Source: Mycobacterium sp. D16R12
Lineage (GTDB): Bacteria > Actinomycetota > Actinomycetes > Mycobacteriales > Mycobacteriaceae
Direction of reading: 5' to 3'
DNA length: 64,000 nucleotides
Assembly: GCF_002013465.1 (NCBI RefSeq)
Contig: NZ_MAFC01000009.1
Location: 62,001 to 126,000, forward strand
The notes under the pieces were generated by a model that saw only the letters and a list, made by a program, of their open reading frames with translations, did not search any database and was not told the origin of the DNA. Position 1 is the stretch's first letter; each line of letters begins with the position of its first letter. Below are positions 26,504-35,690 of the stretch, piece after piece. The translations under genes were made by a program, and so were the position numbers.

Positions 26504-27716
26504 CGCGAGCACGCAGACGGGCTCGGCGGCGCCAGTGCCAGGTGCTGAAGCCGGTGATGGCGAGCAGCAGTGGTGCCATTCCGAGGGCGAACCAGACGGC
26601 ACGCCAATAGCCGTTCACGGCAAGGCCGAAATGAGCGGCAGAACTGGCCCATTCGTCGGCGATGGCGTTCGATGTGGTGGCCGGCTTCCCTCGGAGGATC
26701 TGCACGTGCCCGACGTCGTGAGCGTCTACCCCCACGGAGCGATTCCCGTGGTAATTGTGGCTATACGCCCGTAGATCCGGTCCGTCCCGATCCAGCAGAT
26801 CGACGGTGTAGAACGGATTCTCATCGTCTGGCAAGCCTATCCAGGTCACCTCCGAACCTGGCAATTGGTTCCTGGCCGCCGCGGTGGCCTGTTCCACGGT
26901 GACGTTCTGATCGCCGGACCCTGCCGTGAATGTGTTGTCGGAGGCCTGGCCGCCGGTCACTGAGTACCAGAGGGTGGTGAGTCCGGGCATCTCGAATTGC
27001 AATCCGGTCAGCCCCCATACGATCAACGGTGCCGTGGCGATGATGCCGATCATGGCGTGCAGGTCAAAATCGCGAGCGAATCGCCCTGCCCTCCAGCGGA
27101 CACGCAAAGCATTGCGCAGCTTGCGGATTGCCTTCCACCAGATGAACGGCGCCGGAATCACCAGCAGGAGCAGGATGGCCGCCGCGACCGTCAGTAGTGC
27201 CGCGCCCCAGGACAACCCAGAGAAGGCACTCACCTGTGCCAGCGGGCAGGGTTGGGCGAGGAATGGCAGGTAGCCGCTGTAGTCCTCGCAGGTGAAACCG
27301 CAGTCGTGCAGATTGACCAGAAACCCCAGCACGCCCGTTCCGAGGTCCATTCGCCCGTTGAGCCGGCCGGTCCCCGCATCGACGAAAAACGTGTCGTGGG
27401 TGTCGGTCGAGGCACTCAGCAGGTACACGCCGTCCTTCAGCGCCGCATTCGCAAGCTGAATGTCGGGGTAGCGCGACTGGACCGCGTCCATCGCCTGCGT
27501 GAAGCCGACCGGTTTATCGGCGACTGTGGTCTGGAACATCTCGGGGTGCAGCGCTCGGACCAGCTCCGGCTGGTACACGAGTAGGGCACCGCTGGTGCTG
27601 ACAACCACAACAAGGAGCCCGCAGACCAGGCCGACCCAGCGGTGACCGAGAACCAAGGCGCGCCGGACCTTTAAGGACACACGACGGCGCCGGGATGTGG
27701 CCACCTTCTCCTCCAT
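26409..27716 (-). CDS. PepSY-associated membrane protein
   Basis: A 435-residue protein with four or more membrane helices. It begins with KVRRALVLGHRWVGLVCGLL, where the His-Arg-Trp-Val-Gly is the hallmark PepSY_TM opening, then TSGALLVYQPEL. The PepSY segments include GRMDLGTGVLGFLVNLH, the HAMIGIIATAPLIVWGLTG helix and DVGHVQILRG. Relatives are implicated in siderophore or iron reduction (PiuB/FhuF-like contexts), so an iron role is plausible. It overlaps the 3' end of mmpL by 95 bp in convergent orientation. The GTG at 27704 is an alternative start. Confidence 0.85.
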   Translation of the reverse strand: MEEKVATSRRRRVSLKVRRALVLGHRWVGLVCGLLVVVVSTSGALLVYQPELVRALHPEMFQTTVADKPVGFTQAMDAVQSRYPDIQLANAALKDGVYLLSASTDTHDTFFVDAGTGRLNGRMDLGTGVLGFLVNLHDCGFTCEDYSGYLPFLAQPCPLAQVSAFSGLSWGAALLTVAAAILLLLVIPAPFIWWKAIRKLRNALRVRWRAGRFARDFDLHAMIGIIATAPLIVWGLTGLQFEMPGLTTLWYSVTGGQASDNTFTAGSGDQNVTVEQATAAARNQLPGSEVTWIGLPDDENPFYTVDLLDRDGPDLRAYSHNYHGNRSVGVDAHDVGHVQILRGKPATTSNAIADEWASSAAHFGLAVNGYWRAVWFALGMAPLLLAITGFSTWHWRRRARLRARVRTAQVPDADAPAPASATRTTSPAAEPVRAQ

Positions 27717-27795
27717 AACGCGCGTCGACCGCTGCCCGTCGAGTAAGGCTAGTGACGGTGAACGCGCAATGGGTGTCTACGTGTCGTGTAGCGCC

Positions 27796-28491
27796 TTACG
27801 CGGTAGGTCTGCGCAGGATGGTGATGGACTCATCGATCTTCTTGAACTTCGAGAAGGTTTCCGTCGGGACGCCGAACACAGCGGCGAGGACGTCGGGTGG
27901 GAGCTTGCTGATCGAGGCGCCAATTCCGATGTCGTCCTTGCCTTCTGCGGTGCTCGCGTTGAACACGATCAGCAGTTTGAGGTCTTCGGTGCCCTTGTTC
28001 TCGAAGTAGTGCAGCGATCCCTGTGGCGCGAAGACCACATCGCCTACGTGGGCGTCGAAGGTTTCGCTGTGTCCCTCGGGGTCCAACAACGTCCATTTCG
28101 CGACGCCGCCGGTGATGATGTTGATTTCCCAGGCGCTGGGATGCCAGTGCGGTTCCCGGATACCGCCCGGCTGCAGGGTCACCATGACGATGCTGGCCTG
28201 CTGCCCGGTGAGGATGGGGAAGTTGCCCTCGTGTGCCTGGCGTAGGTCACCACCATCGAAAGTCTGCGGCGCCAGGGCGCCAAGGTGAAACATATGCGGT
28301 TGGGCGGTGTTCAGTTCGGCGGGGATGCGGGGATCGCCGAAGCGGGCGGCGTCATCGGTCACGGTCTGATCCTTTATGTCGTCACGGGAGCGCGGGGAAG
28401 ACAATGCACGGTCGGCTCCCGCACCTGCGACGGCTGCGACCCCTGCCACTCCGACCCCGCCGAGCACGGCACGTCGATTGATCGGCTTCAT
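27796..28491 (-). CDS. Tat-exported cupin domain protein
   Basis: A 231-residue protein with a twin-arginine signal (NRRAVLGGVGVAGVAAVAG). The mature part has one cupin fold of the oxalate decarboxylase type: motif 1 IREPHWHPSAWEINIITGG gives His, His and Glu metal ligands, and motif 2 DVVFAPQGSLHYFEN gives the last His. A second cupin is not present, so it is a half-length relative of bicupin oxalate decarboxylases. It acts outside the membrane; the substrate is unknown. It lies upstream of the PepSY gene on the same strand. Confidence 0.8.
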   Translation of the reverse strand: MKPINRRAVLGGVGVAGVAAVAGAGADRALSSPRSRDDIKDQTVTDDAARFGDPRIPAELNTAQPHMFHLGALAPQTFDGGDLRQAHEGNFPILTGQQASIVMVTLQPGGIREPHWHPSAWEINIITGGVAKWTLLDPEGHSETFDAHVGDVVFAPQGSLHYFENKGTEDLKLLIVFNASTAEGKDDIGIGASISKLPPDVLAAVFGVPTETFSKFKKIDESITILRRPTA

Positions 28492-28563
28492 AGGGCCACG
28501 GTATGCCCGCCCAGACTAATTATGAAAGGCGATATAAACGTTTATTTGAAACGGAAATCATGA

Positions 28564-29172
28564 TCAATGAGCTGGCTGGGCCAGAATGGCTCCGCCCAGC
28601 CAGCGCTTGAGGAAGCGCCGCAGTTCGTCGCGGGAGCGGGTGGCCTCATTGGGGGAGACGAAGAACGAGAGCATGATTCGCAGTGCGAACTCCACGAGTC
28701 CGCGTTTGGCGTCATCGTCGTATCCATACTGATCCCACTCGACGTCAAACCGGCCGAGCATGCGCAGACCGAATGCTTGAGCCTCATCCGAGGTCATATC
28801 GCTCGTGTGTGAGTGTGCGTAGGGCTCGGACATCATGATGGCCAAATGTGGTGTGCGAGTGACCTCTTCCAGGGTGTAGAGCACACCCTCGGTGAGCGCA
28901 TCGGCGGGATCGGTGATGCCGCGCACGACACCTGTCAGCCGGTCCAGGAACCCGTCCACCGATGCGATGGAAGCGGCGTGCATGAGCGCGTCGGCGGTGG
29001 GGAAGTACCGGTAGACGGTCTGTCGGATAACGCCGAGTTCTGCCGCGACGTCGGCGAGGCTTACCGCCGAGCCGGTCTCGCCGATCAACTTCACCGCCGC
29101 GGCGGTGATCCGCGCGGAGGCTTCCTCGTCGCTGCTGGGCGGCTGACCGTCCCATCCCCGTCTACGCGCCAT
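28564..29172 (-). CDS. TetR family transcriptional regulator
   Basis: A 202-residue regulator. The helix-turn-helix is ARITAAAVKLIGETGSAVSL, ADVAAELGVIRQTVYRYFPT with the recognition helix near residue 48. The C-terminal part is helical with an acidic SDMTSDEAQAFG loop. It diverges from the hydrolase/membrane gene pair at 29297, and the interval has an inverted repeat at 29255-29274, so it most likely represses that pair and itself. Confidence 0.86.
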   Translation of the reverse strand: MARRRGWDGQPPSSDEEASARITAAAVKLIGETGSAVSLADVAAELGVIRQTVYRYFPTADALMHAASIASVDGFLDRLTGVVRGITDPADALTEGVLYTLEEVTRTPHLAIMMSEPYAHSHTSDMTSDEAQAFGLRMLGRFDVEWDQYGYDDDAKRGLVEFALRIMLSFFVSPNEATRSRDELRRFLKRWLGGAILAQPAH

Positions 29173-29254
29173 CGTCTAGTCCCCTGGCCGCTGGCATCTG
29201 TGCAGCATATCGGCCGTTGACAGCGCTCGTTCGATCCAGTAATCATACAGAACA

Positions 29255-29274
29255 ACAAATCAATGTCTGATTGT
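29255..29274. promoter_or_regulatory. TetR operator candidate
   Basis: ACAAATCA-ATGTC-TGATTGT is an imperfect palindrome in the 124-bp interval between the divergent tetR (28564-29172) and hydrolase (29297) genes. CATACA/TGTATG copies flank it. Position and symmetry support an operator. Confidence 0.4.
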
Positions 29275-29296
29275 ATGTTCAAGTGAGGTGCCTGCC

Positions 29297-30235
29297 ATGA
29301 CGGAACTCATCGTGCGCAAATTGCGGTTCGCGTTCGCCGACCATCACGTGCCGTTCCTGTGGAACGAGTCCAACCCGGCGTTTTCGAGCATGGCCAACGC
29401 GGTCTCCTTTCTGGCGATCGCGTTCGAGAAGATGATCGGGCAGATGATCCCCGAGGCCATTCCGTTGATTGCAGATCCCGCGATCGCGCAGGAAGCAGAG
29501 GCCTTCGTGCGGCAAGAGGGCCAGCACTCCATGGGGCATCGTCAACACGCCAAGGGTCTGATCAAGAGTTACCCGGGGCTCAAGGAAACCTTGGATGAGG
29601 TGATCGCCGCGTTCGATGACCTGACCGCGAACAAGCCACTGAAGTACCGGTTGGCCTACACCGCCGACCTGGAGGCGACCTTCACGCCGGTGTTCAAGCT
29701 GATGCTGGACCACGATGACAGCTTGTTCGCGCCCGGCGATGATCGCGTGGCCTCGTTGTTCCTTTGGCACTTCGTCGAAGAGGTTGAGCATCGGAGTTCA
29801 GCCCTGATCATCTATGACGCTGTGGCCGAAGATCCGTGGTACCGCATGCGGATGGCGCCCTCGATCTTCCGGCATGTGTGGGCGGTGCTACGCATCGCGT
29901 GCGAAGGATTCAACAAACACGTGCCTCTCGAAGACCGCAAGGTGGATGCTCTGTCGATGTTCGGTATGCAAGCGCGGAAGAAGGCACTGCTGCACCGTCT
30001 CCCCTTTGTAGACGCACCGTATGACGGGCCCGTTGAAAACGCATTCAGCCACCTGCCGGTGCGCGAGGTGATCGTCGCCATGTCGGGGGCGGTGCGTAGT
30101 CAGATCCCGGGCCACAATCCAGCGCACGAGAAGCTGCCGGCACTGGCCGACGAATGGTTCGCGCGGTATGAGGCGGGATACGAAGTGACTCAGTGGTACA
30201 CGGCCGCCGACCAGCCGACCCAGGTAGGAGTCTGA
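29297..30235 (+). CDS. metal-dependent hydrolase (PF10118-like)
   Basis: A 312-residue protein; ATG 29297 is behind a GTGAGG site. The ferritin-like pattern shows in FVRQEGQHSMGHRQHAKG and FLWHFVEEVEHRSSALIIYD, where Glu and His residues on two helices could bind a di-metal site, as predicted for the uncharacterised Metal_hydrol family. The opening RKLRFAFADHHVPFLWNESN is also typical of the family. The next gene starts two bases after its stop, so the two are translationally coupled. Confidence 0.75.
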   Translation: MTELIVRKLRFAFADHHVPFLWNESNPAFSSMANAVSFLAIAFEKMIGQMIPEAIPLIADPAIAQEAEAFVRQEGQHSMGHRQHAKGLIKSYPGLKETLDEVIAAFDDLTANKPLKYRLAYTADLEATFTPVFKLMLDHDDSLFAPGDDRVASLFLWHFVEEVEHRSSALIIYDAVAEDPWYRMRMAPSIFRHVWAVLRIACEGFNKHVPLEDRKVDALSMFGMQARKKALLHRLPFVDAPYDGPVENAFSHLPVREVIVAMSGAVRSQIPGHNPAHEKLPALADEWFARYEAGYEVTQWYTAADQPTQVGV

Positions 30236-30237
30236 CC

Positions 30238-31404
30238 GTGTCCGATCTGTGTGCGCCGACCTTCGCCGATCTGGCCGCGCGGCTGGGATTCTCATGCGAC
30301 ACCGCGGGTGGGATCGTCGCCTTCCGTAGTCCGTTCTCACTTCAGAACTGGACGCTGCCGGTTCTGGAGCTGACGGTGATCGCGGGCGCGGTACTGGCCT
30401 TGGTCTACGCGATCATCCGGCTGCGCCGCCACAACGATCCGACGAACATCGTCGTGTGGTTCGGGGCGATCGCATATTTGTTGATCATCGAACCGCCGCT
30501 GTATTTTCCCGGGCCGTTCGGGATCAGCGAGCATGTCGATACGATGTTTGCGCACAACGTCTTTACGGTGGACTTTCTGTGGGGCCGGCTACCCCTGTAC
30601 ATCATCGCGATCTACCCGATGATGGCCACCGTGGCCTTCGAGATCGTGCGCACACTGGGGGTCTTCCGCCGTTACGGTGTCCTGATCGGAGCGGCTTGCG
30701 TCGGTCTGGTGCACCACGCGTTCTATGAGATCTTCGACCACCTGGGACCGCAATTGCGTTGGTGGGAGTGGACTCTGGACAACCCGCTGAATAAGCCGTT
30801 CTTCGACTCGGTGCCGATGGGCAGTGTGGTCGTCTTCGCGGCGCTGTGGCCGATGTCCCTGGCGTTCTGTGCGCAGCTGTTTGTCGGCCGCCATGTGGAC
30901 AAGGGAAGATCCTTTGGCGGAGGTCAGATCATCTGGCGGACTGTCGTTATCGGTGTGCTGGCCTCGATCGGTACTGCGGTCTTGCCGATGCCCGCCACCA
31001 TCGCCGGTGCGATATCGGGTAGCACCGCCGTGGTCGGCGTCGTCTACGCCCTGGAGCTGATCGCTCTGGTGGCTGTCGCGGTACCCGTGCTGATCACACA
31101 GGGGCTCGGTGTCCGGCGCGACGGCACGGACGGTTACACCACGCATCCGGCCATCCTGATCTATGCGGGCATCTACCTCGCGGTCATGACGCTATTGTGG
31201 GCGGCCGCGCTGCCCGACTACTTCGGAGCGGCCAATGGTGCTACCGATACCGGTGATCCGATCGGCAGTCTCTGGTACACCGCCCTGTGTCTTGTCGTCG
31301 CAGCGTCATGCACAATCGCCGCCTGGACTGTCGCCTCACCCGTCCGCCGAGACGAAATGGCTCGGCGGACGCGCACTGTAGCGATCGGCGCCGGCGAATC
31401 CTAG
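30238..31404 (+). CDS. polytopic membrane protein of unknown function
   Basis: A 388-residue protein starting with GTG 30238, two bases after the upstream stop. About eight hydrophobic segments are visible, for example LELTVIAGAVLALVYAII, VVWFGAIAYLLIIEPPL and TVVIGVLASIGTAVLPM. Conserved-looking polar residues lie in helix ends (HHAFYEIFDHLG, RWWEWTLDNPLNK). I do not recognise the family with certainty. Coupling to the ferritin-like hydrolase and control by the divergent TetR suggest a shared pathway, perhaps lipid modification or export. Confidence 0.7.
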   Translation: MSDLCAPTFADLAARLGFSCDTAGGIVAFRSPFSLQNWTLPVLELTVIAGAVLALVYAIIRLRRHNDPTNIVVWFGAIAYLLIIEPPLYFPGPFGISEHVDTMFAHNVFTVDFLWGRLPLYIIAIYPMMATVAFEIVRTLGVFRRYGVLIGAACVGLVHHAFYEIFDHLGPQLRWWEWTLDNPLNKPFFDSVPMGSVVVFAALWPMSLAFCAQLFVGRHVDKGRSFGGGQIIWRTVVIGVLASIGTAVLPMPATIAGAISGSTAVVGVVYALELIALVAVAVPVLITQGLGVRRDGTDGYTTHPAILIYAGIYLAVMTLLWAAALPDYFGAANGATDTGDPIGSLWYTALCLVVAASCTIAAWTVASPVRRDEMARRTRTVAIGAGES

Positions 31405-31523
31405 AGCCAGTCGGGTCAATTCCGGGCCGCGGACTGTCCAAAGTGGCTATCGCGTACCGCTGGCATTCGGCTCCAGACTCGGTGGATGCGGATGGCATCG
31501 ATGCACCCGTCTGGGGCAAGGCC

Positions 31524-31838
31524 GTGACACGACCGAAGTTTCGCGGCGTGGAATCGGGCCTGGATGAACTGGAGTGGCAGGTGAAAGCCGTCTGTCGCGG
31601 AATGTCGACGGATATCTTCTACTACGCCGAGACCGAGCGTGGCGCCTTACGGAAGCAGTACGAGGTGCAGGCGAAACGGATCTGTAACGAGTGTCCGGTG
31701 CGAAAGCCGTGCGCGGCCCATGCCATAAGAACTGATGAACCACATGGCGTTTGGGGTGCGATGACAACGCGTGAGCGTCGGGTAGCCATGACGCGGTCAC
31801 GGCGTAGGGGCGCCGCAGCGGACCAGGCTACATCTTGA
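31524..31838 (+). CDS. WhiB family [4Fe-4S] regulator (WhiB3-like)
   Basis: A 104-residue protein starting at GTG 31524. It is closest to WhiB3 in wording: WQVKAVCRGMSTDIFYYAE, then ERGALRKQYEVQAKRICNEC, PVRKPCAAHAI. Four Cys in a C-X29-C-X2-C-X5-C pattern bind the cluster. The beta-turn normally GVWGG reads HGVWGAMTTRERR, so the last Gly is Ala. A basic C-terminal segment (MTRSRRRGAAAD) would contact DNA. WhiB proteins act with the sigma factor to respond to redox or NO. Overlaps the convergent YhgE gene by 11 bp. Confidence 0.86.
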   Translation: MTRPKFRGVESGLDELEWQVKAVCRGMSTDIFYYAETERGALRKQYEVQAKRICNECPVRKPCAAHAIRTDEPHGVWGAMTTRERRVAMTRSRRRGAAADQATS

Positions 31839-33774
31839 TCGACGGTAGTAGCCGCGTCAGATTCCAGAGCTGATTACGCCGGGCCGACAGGCTGGTGATC
31901 AGGAGCCCACCCAACGCGATGCAGAGCAGCGTGACCACCGCCTGCCATAGCCTGCCGTCGATACCGCCCAGGATCAGCTGACGTAACCCGTCGACGCCGT
32001 ACGTCATCGGGTCGTATTTGTGCAGAACCTGGAAGGGTCTCGAGGTGGTCTCCACCGGATACATGCCGCCGGCGCTGACCAATTGCAACATCAGTAATGC
32101 CATGAGCAGTACGCGTCCGACAGCCGGACCAACCAGTGCGTTGATGGCCTGGGTCGCCGCGACGAATGCGAACGAGATCAGCACCATGAAGGCGAGCATC
32201 GCGACCGGGTGAGCCGCGTGCATTCCCAGGGCGAATCGCACCACGCAGTACAGGATGATCGCCTGGAAGATTCCGATGGTGGCGGCGGGCAGATAGCTGG
32301 AGAGCGCCACCCGGATGGGGAGAACCTCCGCGGCGATTGCGCGATTCTGCAAGGGCCGCAATATCATCCACAGCACCAAGGCCCCGAAGAACAACGCCAG
32401 CGTGACGAAGAACGGTGCCATACCGGTGCCGAAGTTGGGCGCGGCGTTCTCGTGCGAGGTCTCCAGATGCACCGGGCCGCCGATGGTATCGGCGATGGCG
32501 TCCTTCTGCTGAGCACTCCAGTTGGGTACCTGCTTGGCCCCATCGGCGAGCTTGGTCGCCAGTTCGGCCGAGCCGGAACGCAGCTGCGCGGTGCCCGATT
32601 TCAGTTGTTGTGCACCGTCGTCCATTCGGGCAATGCCACTGGCCAATTGCGCGTTTCCGGTGGCGAGCTGCTGTGCGCCGTTCCGCAGCTGGGTGAGTTT
32701 GTTGGTGAGCTCCTGGCCCTTGCCGCCAACCTGATCGAGCGCAGACTTCAGCGGGCTGCCTGGCCCGCGCAGCGTCTCGGTCATCGCGATCGACGCGTTC
32801 TCCGCGTCGGTCAGCTGCTGGCGAACCTGGGGTGTGAACTGATGTTCACGCAGCTGATCCTGTATCCCGCGCAGCGTGTTTGCCGCCGGATCTTGTCGTC
32901 CGGCCAGCTGATCGATCACCGTGGTCAGCGCGTTGGCGGCGTTGTCCTGCGCCTTGGCGATGCCATCGATCTGATCGTTGGCCTGTCGGAGCGCGTCGGT
33001 GCCCTGCTGGAGTTTGTCGGTGCTGCCGCCGATGTTCGCGACCGCCTTGCTGACGGTCAGCAGAGGGTCGGTGGCCTGGTTGATGCCGTCGGAGAGCTGC
33101 TTGGCGCCGGTGGCCAGCTGTGCAGATCCGGGCCGGGCCGTGTGTAGCCCGTCGGCGAGCTGCCCCGCGCCGTCGTCGACCTTCGCAGCGCCGTCTGCGA
33201 GCTGTGCGGCGCCGTCGGCAGCCTGTTGGATACCGGCACCGGAGGAAACCACCACGGACAGAACCTGATTGACGGCCTGGCCGGAGATGCGGGTCGAGAC
33301 TGCATTGAGCACCTGATCGATGGCGGTGCGGCCGATGCTCGAGGAGATGTAGTTGTTGGCATCGTTGTAGACGGCGACCAGATTGGCCTGCTTCGGCTGA
33401 CCGGTCAGCGGCGAGGCGATGGCCTCACTGAAATCGGGGGGCAGCTCCAACATGAAGTAATACGTGCCGTGGTCGACCCCGTTGCGTGCCTCATCGAGGC
33501 TGAGGACATGCCAGTCCATGCTGCCATCGGCGGTGAGGCTCTTGGAGATTTCCTCGCCGATGTTCACGTGCTGGCCGGAAACGGTGGCGCCCTTGTCGGC
33601 GTTGACGAGTGCCACGGGCATCTTGTTGACGTGGCCGAAGGGGTCCCAGTACGCCCACAGGTACAGCGCGCCGTACACCAGCGGCAGCAGCATGACGACC
33701 ACGATCGCGGCGCGGGTCATTCGGCTGCGGCCGAAACGCTTTATTTCTGAACCGAATGCGAGTCCAGCGAGCAT
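31828..33774 (-). CDS. YhgE/Pip domain membrane protein
   Basis: A 648-residue protein. The N-terminal helix region is FGRSRMTRAAIVVVMLLPLV, followed by a large extracytoplasmic domain rich in Gln/Ala-containing heptads (ADGAAQLADGAAKVDDG, ATGNAQLASGIARMDDG) that look like long coiled coils, then a C-terminal ABC-2-type membrane bundle (VALSSYLPAATIGIFQAIIL, AGGMYPVETTSRPFQVLHKY). YhgE/Pip proteins include phage receptors and ESX-like or lipid export partners. The ATPase-like gene 3 bp upstream would be its partner. Confidence 0.88.
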   Translation of the reverse strand: MLAGLAFGSEIKRFGRSRMTRAAIVVVMLLPLVYGALYLWAYWDPFGHVNKMPVALVNADKGATVSGQHVNIGEEISKSLTADGSMDWHVLSLDEARNGVDHGTYYFMLELPPDFSEAIASPLTGQPKQANLVAVYNDANNYISSSIGRTAIDQVLNAVSTRISGQAVNQVLSVVVSSGAGIQQAADGAAQLADGAAKVDDGAGQLADGLHTARPGSAQLATGAKQLSDGINQATDPLLTVSKAVANIGGSTDKLQQGTDALRQANDQIDGIAKAQDNAANALTTVIDQLAGRQDPAANTLRGIQDQLREHQFTPQVRQQLTDAENASIAMTETLRGPGSPLKSALDQVGGKGQELTNKLTQLRNGAQQLATGNAQLASGIARMDDGAQQLKSGTAQLRSGSAELATKLADGAKQVPNWSAQQKDAIADTIGGPVHLETSHENAAPNFGTGMAPFFVTLALFFGALVLWMILRPLQNRAIAAEVLPIRVALSSYLPAATIGIFQAIILYCVVRFALGMHAAHPVAMLAFMVLISFAFVAATQAINALVGPAVGRVLLMALLMLQLVSAGGMYPVETTSRPFQVLHKYDPMTYGVDGLRQLILGGIDGRLWQAVVTLLCIALGGLLITSLSARRNQLWNLTRLLPSIKM

Positions 33775-33777
33775 GGG

Positions 33778-34518
33778 TTAGTCCCTCCCGGTGAGGATGC
33801 GGTGGTCGTGCAAGTCGTGGACGGGCGCGTCGATGCCCAGAGGGTTGGTCACCCCGACAACAACGGTGCGGTTCTTGGCGATCACGCCGAGCCGCTCAAC
33901 GGCCGTGATCCGGCGCGAGTTGTCACGGACCTGTTCCAGGTCGCCGACGACCAGAATGGGCCGGTCCGAGAGCAGCGCCAGGGTGATGCGTAACAGGAAG
34001 AGGTCGAGATCGGACAGCTCGACGATGTACGTGCTGCTGGATGGCGGCGAGAGTTCACCGAACACCTCGGTCAGCTTGTCGTGTCCGGTATCGGCGGGGA
34101 CCCGCGAGAACCATGGTGCCAGCCAGCGGACCTGTTCGGCGAGAACGGTCTGGACCGTCACGGTCTCTTCCAGCTCGTCGATATCGGCGAAGGCAGCGAT
34201 GGCGCAGTGTCGGCGGATCCCCCGCGGATCGCTGTCGCCCATCACGGTGACGGTGCCGTGGCTGGGCTTGAGCCGGCCGGCCAGTGCCAGTAGCAGCGTG
34301 TGCTGCCCCGGTCCGCCGGGCATCTGGATGGCGTGAAACCCCGAGGTGAGTTCCAGGTCGATGCCGGAAAAGAGCGGGCCGTGTTCACCGTCCACACCTA
34401 ACCCGGCTGCGGTGATCAGCGCCGGAGCGCTCTCCTGGAGGGCGTCGTCTCCTGGTTCCTCGGGTAGGGAGGTATCCGGTTCGGCCGGTGTGGTGTCCGG
34501 TTCGTCCTGTGCGTTCAC
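33778..34518 (-). CDS. degenerate ABC transporter ATPase-like protein
   Basis: A 246-residue protein that precedes the YhgE/Pip gene by 3 bp. The fold order is that of an ABC ATPase: a beta-strand LFSGIDLELTSGFHAIQMP, Walker A position PGGPGQHTLLLALAG, and Walker B position PILVVGDLEQV, then a His-loop-like VVVGVTNPLG. However the Walker A lacks the conserved Lys (QHT instead of GKT/S), Walker B lacks the DE pair in usual form, and the signature LSGGQ is not evident. It probably does not hydrolyse ATP in the usual way. It may be a structural or regulatory partner. Confidence 0.7.
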   Translation of the reverse strand: MNAQDEPDTTPAEPDTSLPEEPGDDALQESAPALITAAGLGVDGEHGPLFSGIDLELTSGFHAIQMPGGPGQHTLLLALAGRLKPSHGTVTVMGDSDPRGIRRHCAIAAFADIDELEETVTVQTVLAEQVRWLAPWFSRVPADTGHDKLTEVFGELSPPSSSTYIVELSDLDLFLLRITLALLSDRPILVVGDLEQVRDNSRRITAVERLGVIAKNRTVVVGVTNPLGIDAPVHDLHDHRILTGRD

Positions 34519-34607
34519 GGGTTGCTCGTTTCAGATCGCGGACTGGCACGTCCATTCGATCAAATGCCGTCGTGAGTGACGCCCACGGGTTCCCCGGGGC
34601 ACAAACC

Positions 34608-35282
34608 TCAGTCGTCTCCAGGGAGATAGGGGTCCCCGCCGAAGCGTTCGCGGGTGACGAACTCGTCGAGGGTGTTGCGCCGTAGCTTCCTTAATTGCTT
34701 TACGGGCTTGCCGATGGGTAGCACGGCGGCCACCGCGTATGTATCGGGAATATCGAGCAGCTCAAGCACTTTCGGCTCTTGTGCGACGGCCATGGTGGTC
34801 AGGGTGCCGCCGAAGCCCTCTGCTCGGGCGGCCAGCAGGATGTTCCACACCAGCGGATAGATCGACGCTCCACTGATGACGCCGATGCGGTCCAACCCCT
34901 GATCCGTGGCCGCGACCAGCCGCAGGTCTACGCACACGACCAGAACCACTGATGCGGTGCGCAGTGGTTCGAAGACCGACTCGGGAACCGTCGTCGCGGC
35001 GATGGTCTCTGGGGCAACGCGGGTGGGGCTGACCGGATTCCATGGGGACTCACCGGCTGCGATCTGTGCGAAGTACCGGCGTGCGCCCGGCGTGGTCGCC
35101 TCGATCAGGCCGGCACGCGTGGTGTGGTCCTTGACCACGATGATGTGCCCGGCCTGCCGGTTGCCTCCGCTGGGAGCGAAGCGGGCGTTGTCGAGGATGC
35201 GGTCTAACACATTGTCGGGCAATGGTTCCCCAGTGAACTCACGTGCCGCGAATGTGGTGCGCATGACGTCGTAGAGCTCCAT
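34608..35282 (-). CDS. nitroreductase family protein
   Basis: A 224-residue flavoprotein. The opening MELYDVMRTTFAAREFTGEP matches the nitroreductase FMN-binding start with the Arg-x-Phe pair, followed by ILDNARFAPSGGNRQ, where the Ser-Gly-Gly-Asn contacts FMN. The C-terminal part GFGGTLTTMA is the other family segment. Such enzymes reduce nitro-compounds, quinones or unsaturated ketones with NAD(P)H, often as dimers. It is probably cytosolic. Substrate unknown. Confidence 0.85.
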   Translation of the reverse strand: MELYDVMRTTFAAREFTGEPLPDNVLDRILDNARFAPSGGNRQAGHIIVVKDHTTRAGLIEATTPGARRYFAQIAAGESPWNPVSPTRVAPETIAATTVPESVFEPLRTASVVLVVCVDLRLVAATDQGLDRIGVISGASIYPLVWNILLAARAEGFGGTLTTMAVAQEPKVLELLDIPDTYAVAAVLPIGKPVKQLRKLRRNTLDEFVTRERFGGDPYLPGDD

Positions 35283-35295
35283 GGCGCCACTCTAG

Positions 35296-35664
35296 TCAGC
35301 CCTCGGGGCGGGTCAACCGTCGCTTGATCTCGTTCTGGAACGACACCAGGATGCCGCGCACCGCCGACTCGGTGACGGTGACCGGTGTGAGCACGGACTC
35401 GGCAAGTCCGACGATCCGTTCGATGCGCGTCATCACGTTCTCCATCCGCTCGACGACAAGCATCATGCGGGGCGTGAGCTCGCCGATGACACCGAGCGTG
35501 TCGTTCATGTCGATGAGAACAGCGGACATATCGGTGAGCACGGTGTCGAGCTGCCCGACGGTGACGTCCGCGTTGAGCGCGGCTCGGGCCAGCTTCTGGA
35601 TCCGCTCACGCCCGGTACGGGAGGCAGCAGGGCCGCCCTTCTCGGGGGTGTCGTCGAGCACCAC
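35296..35664 (-). CDS. small helical protein of unknown function
   Basis: A 122-residue protein starting at GTG 35664 so that it does not overlap the patatin gene (ends at 35691). After a short Pro-rich start it consists almost only of amphipathic helices: RIQKLARAALNADVTVGQLD, TVLTDMSAVLIDMNDTLGVI, MMLVVERMENVMTRIERIVG. This looks like a coiled-coil or phasin-like protein. I do not recognise a family. It lies between the patatin and nitroreductase genes on the same strand. Confidence 0.55.
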   Translation of the reverse strand: MVLDDTPEKGGPAASRTGRERIQKLARAALNADVTVGQLDTVLTDMSAVLIDMNDTLGVIGELTPRMMLVVERMENVMTRIERIVGLAESVLTPVTVTESAVRGILVSFQNEIKRRLTRPEG

Positions 35665-35690
35665 GCGGCCAGTATTACAGCTTGATGTGC

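Noticed and set aside
32209..33147. 312-residue plus-strand frame
   Set aside because: Antisense to the YhgE/Pip gene; no start site or domain.
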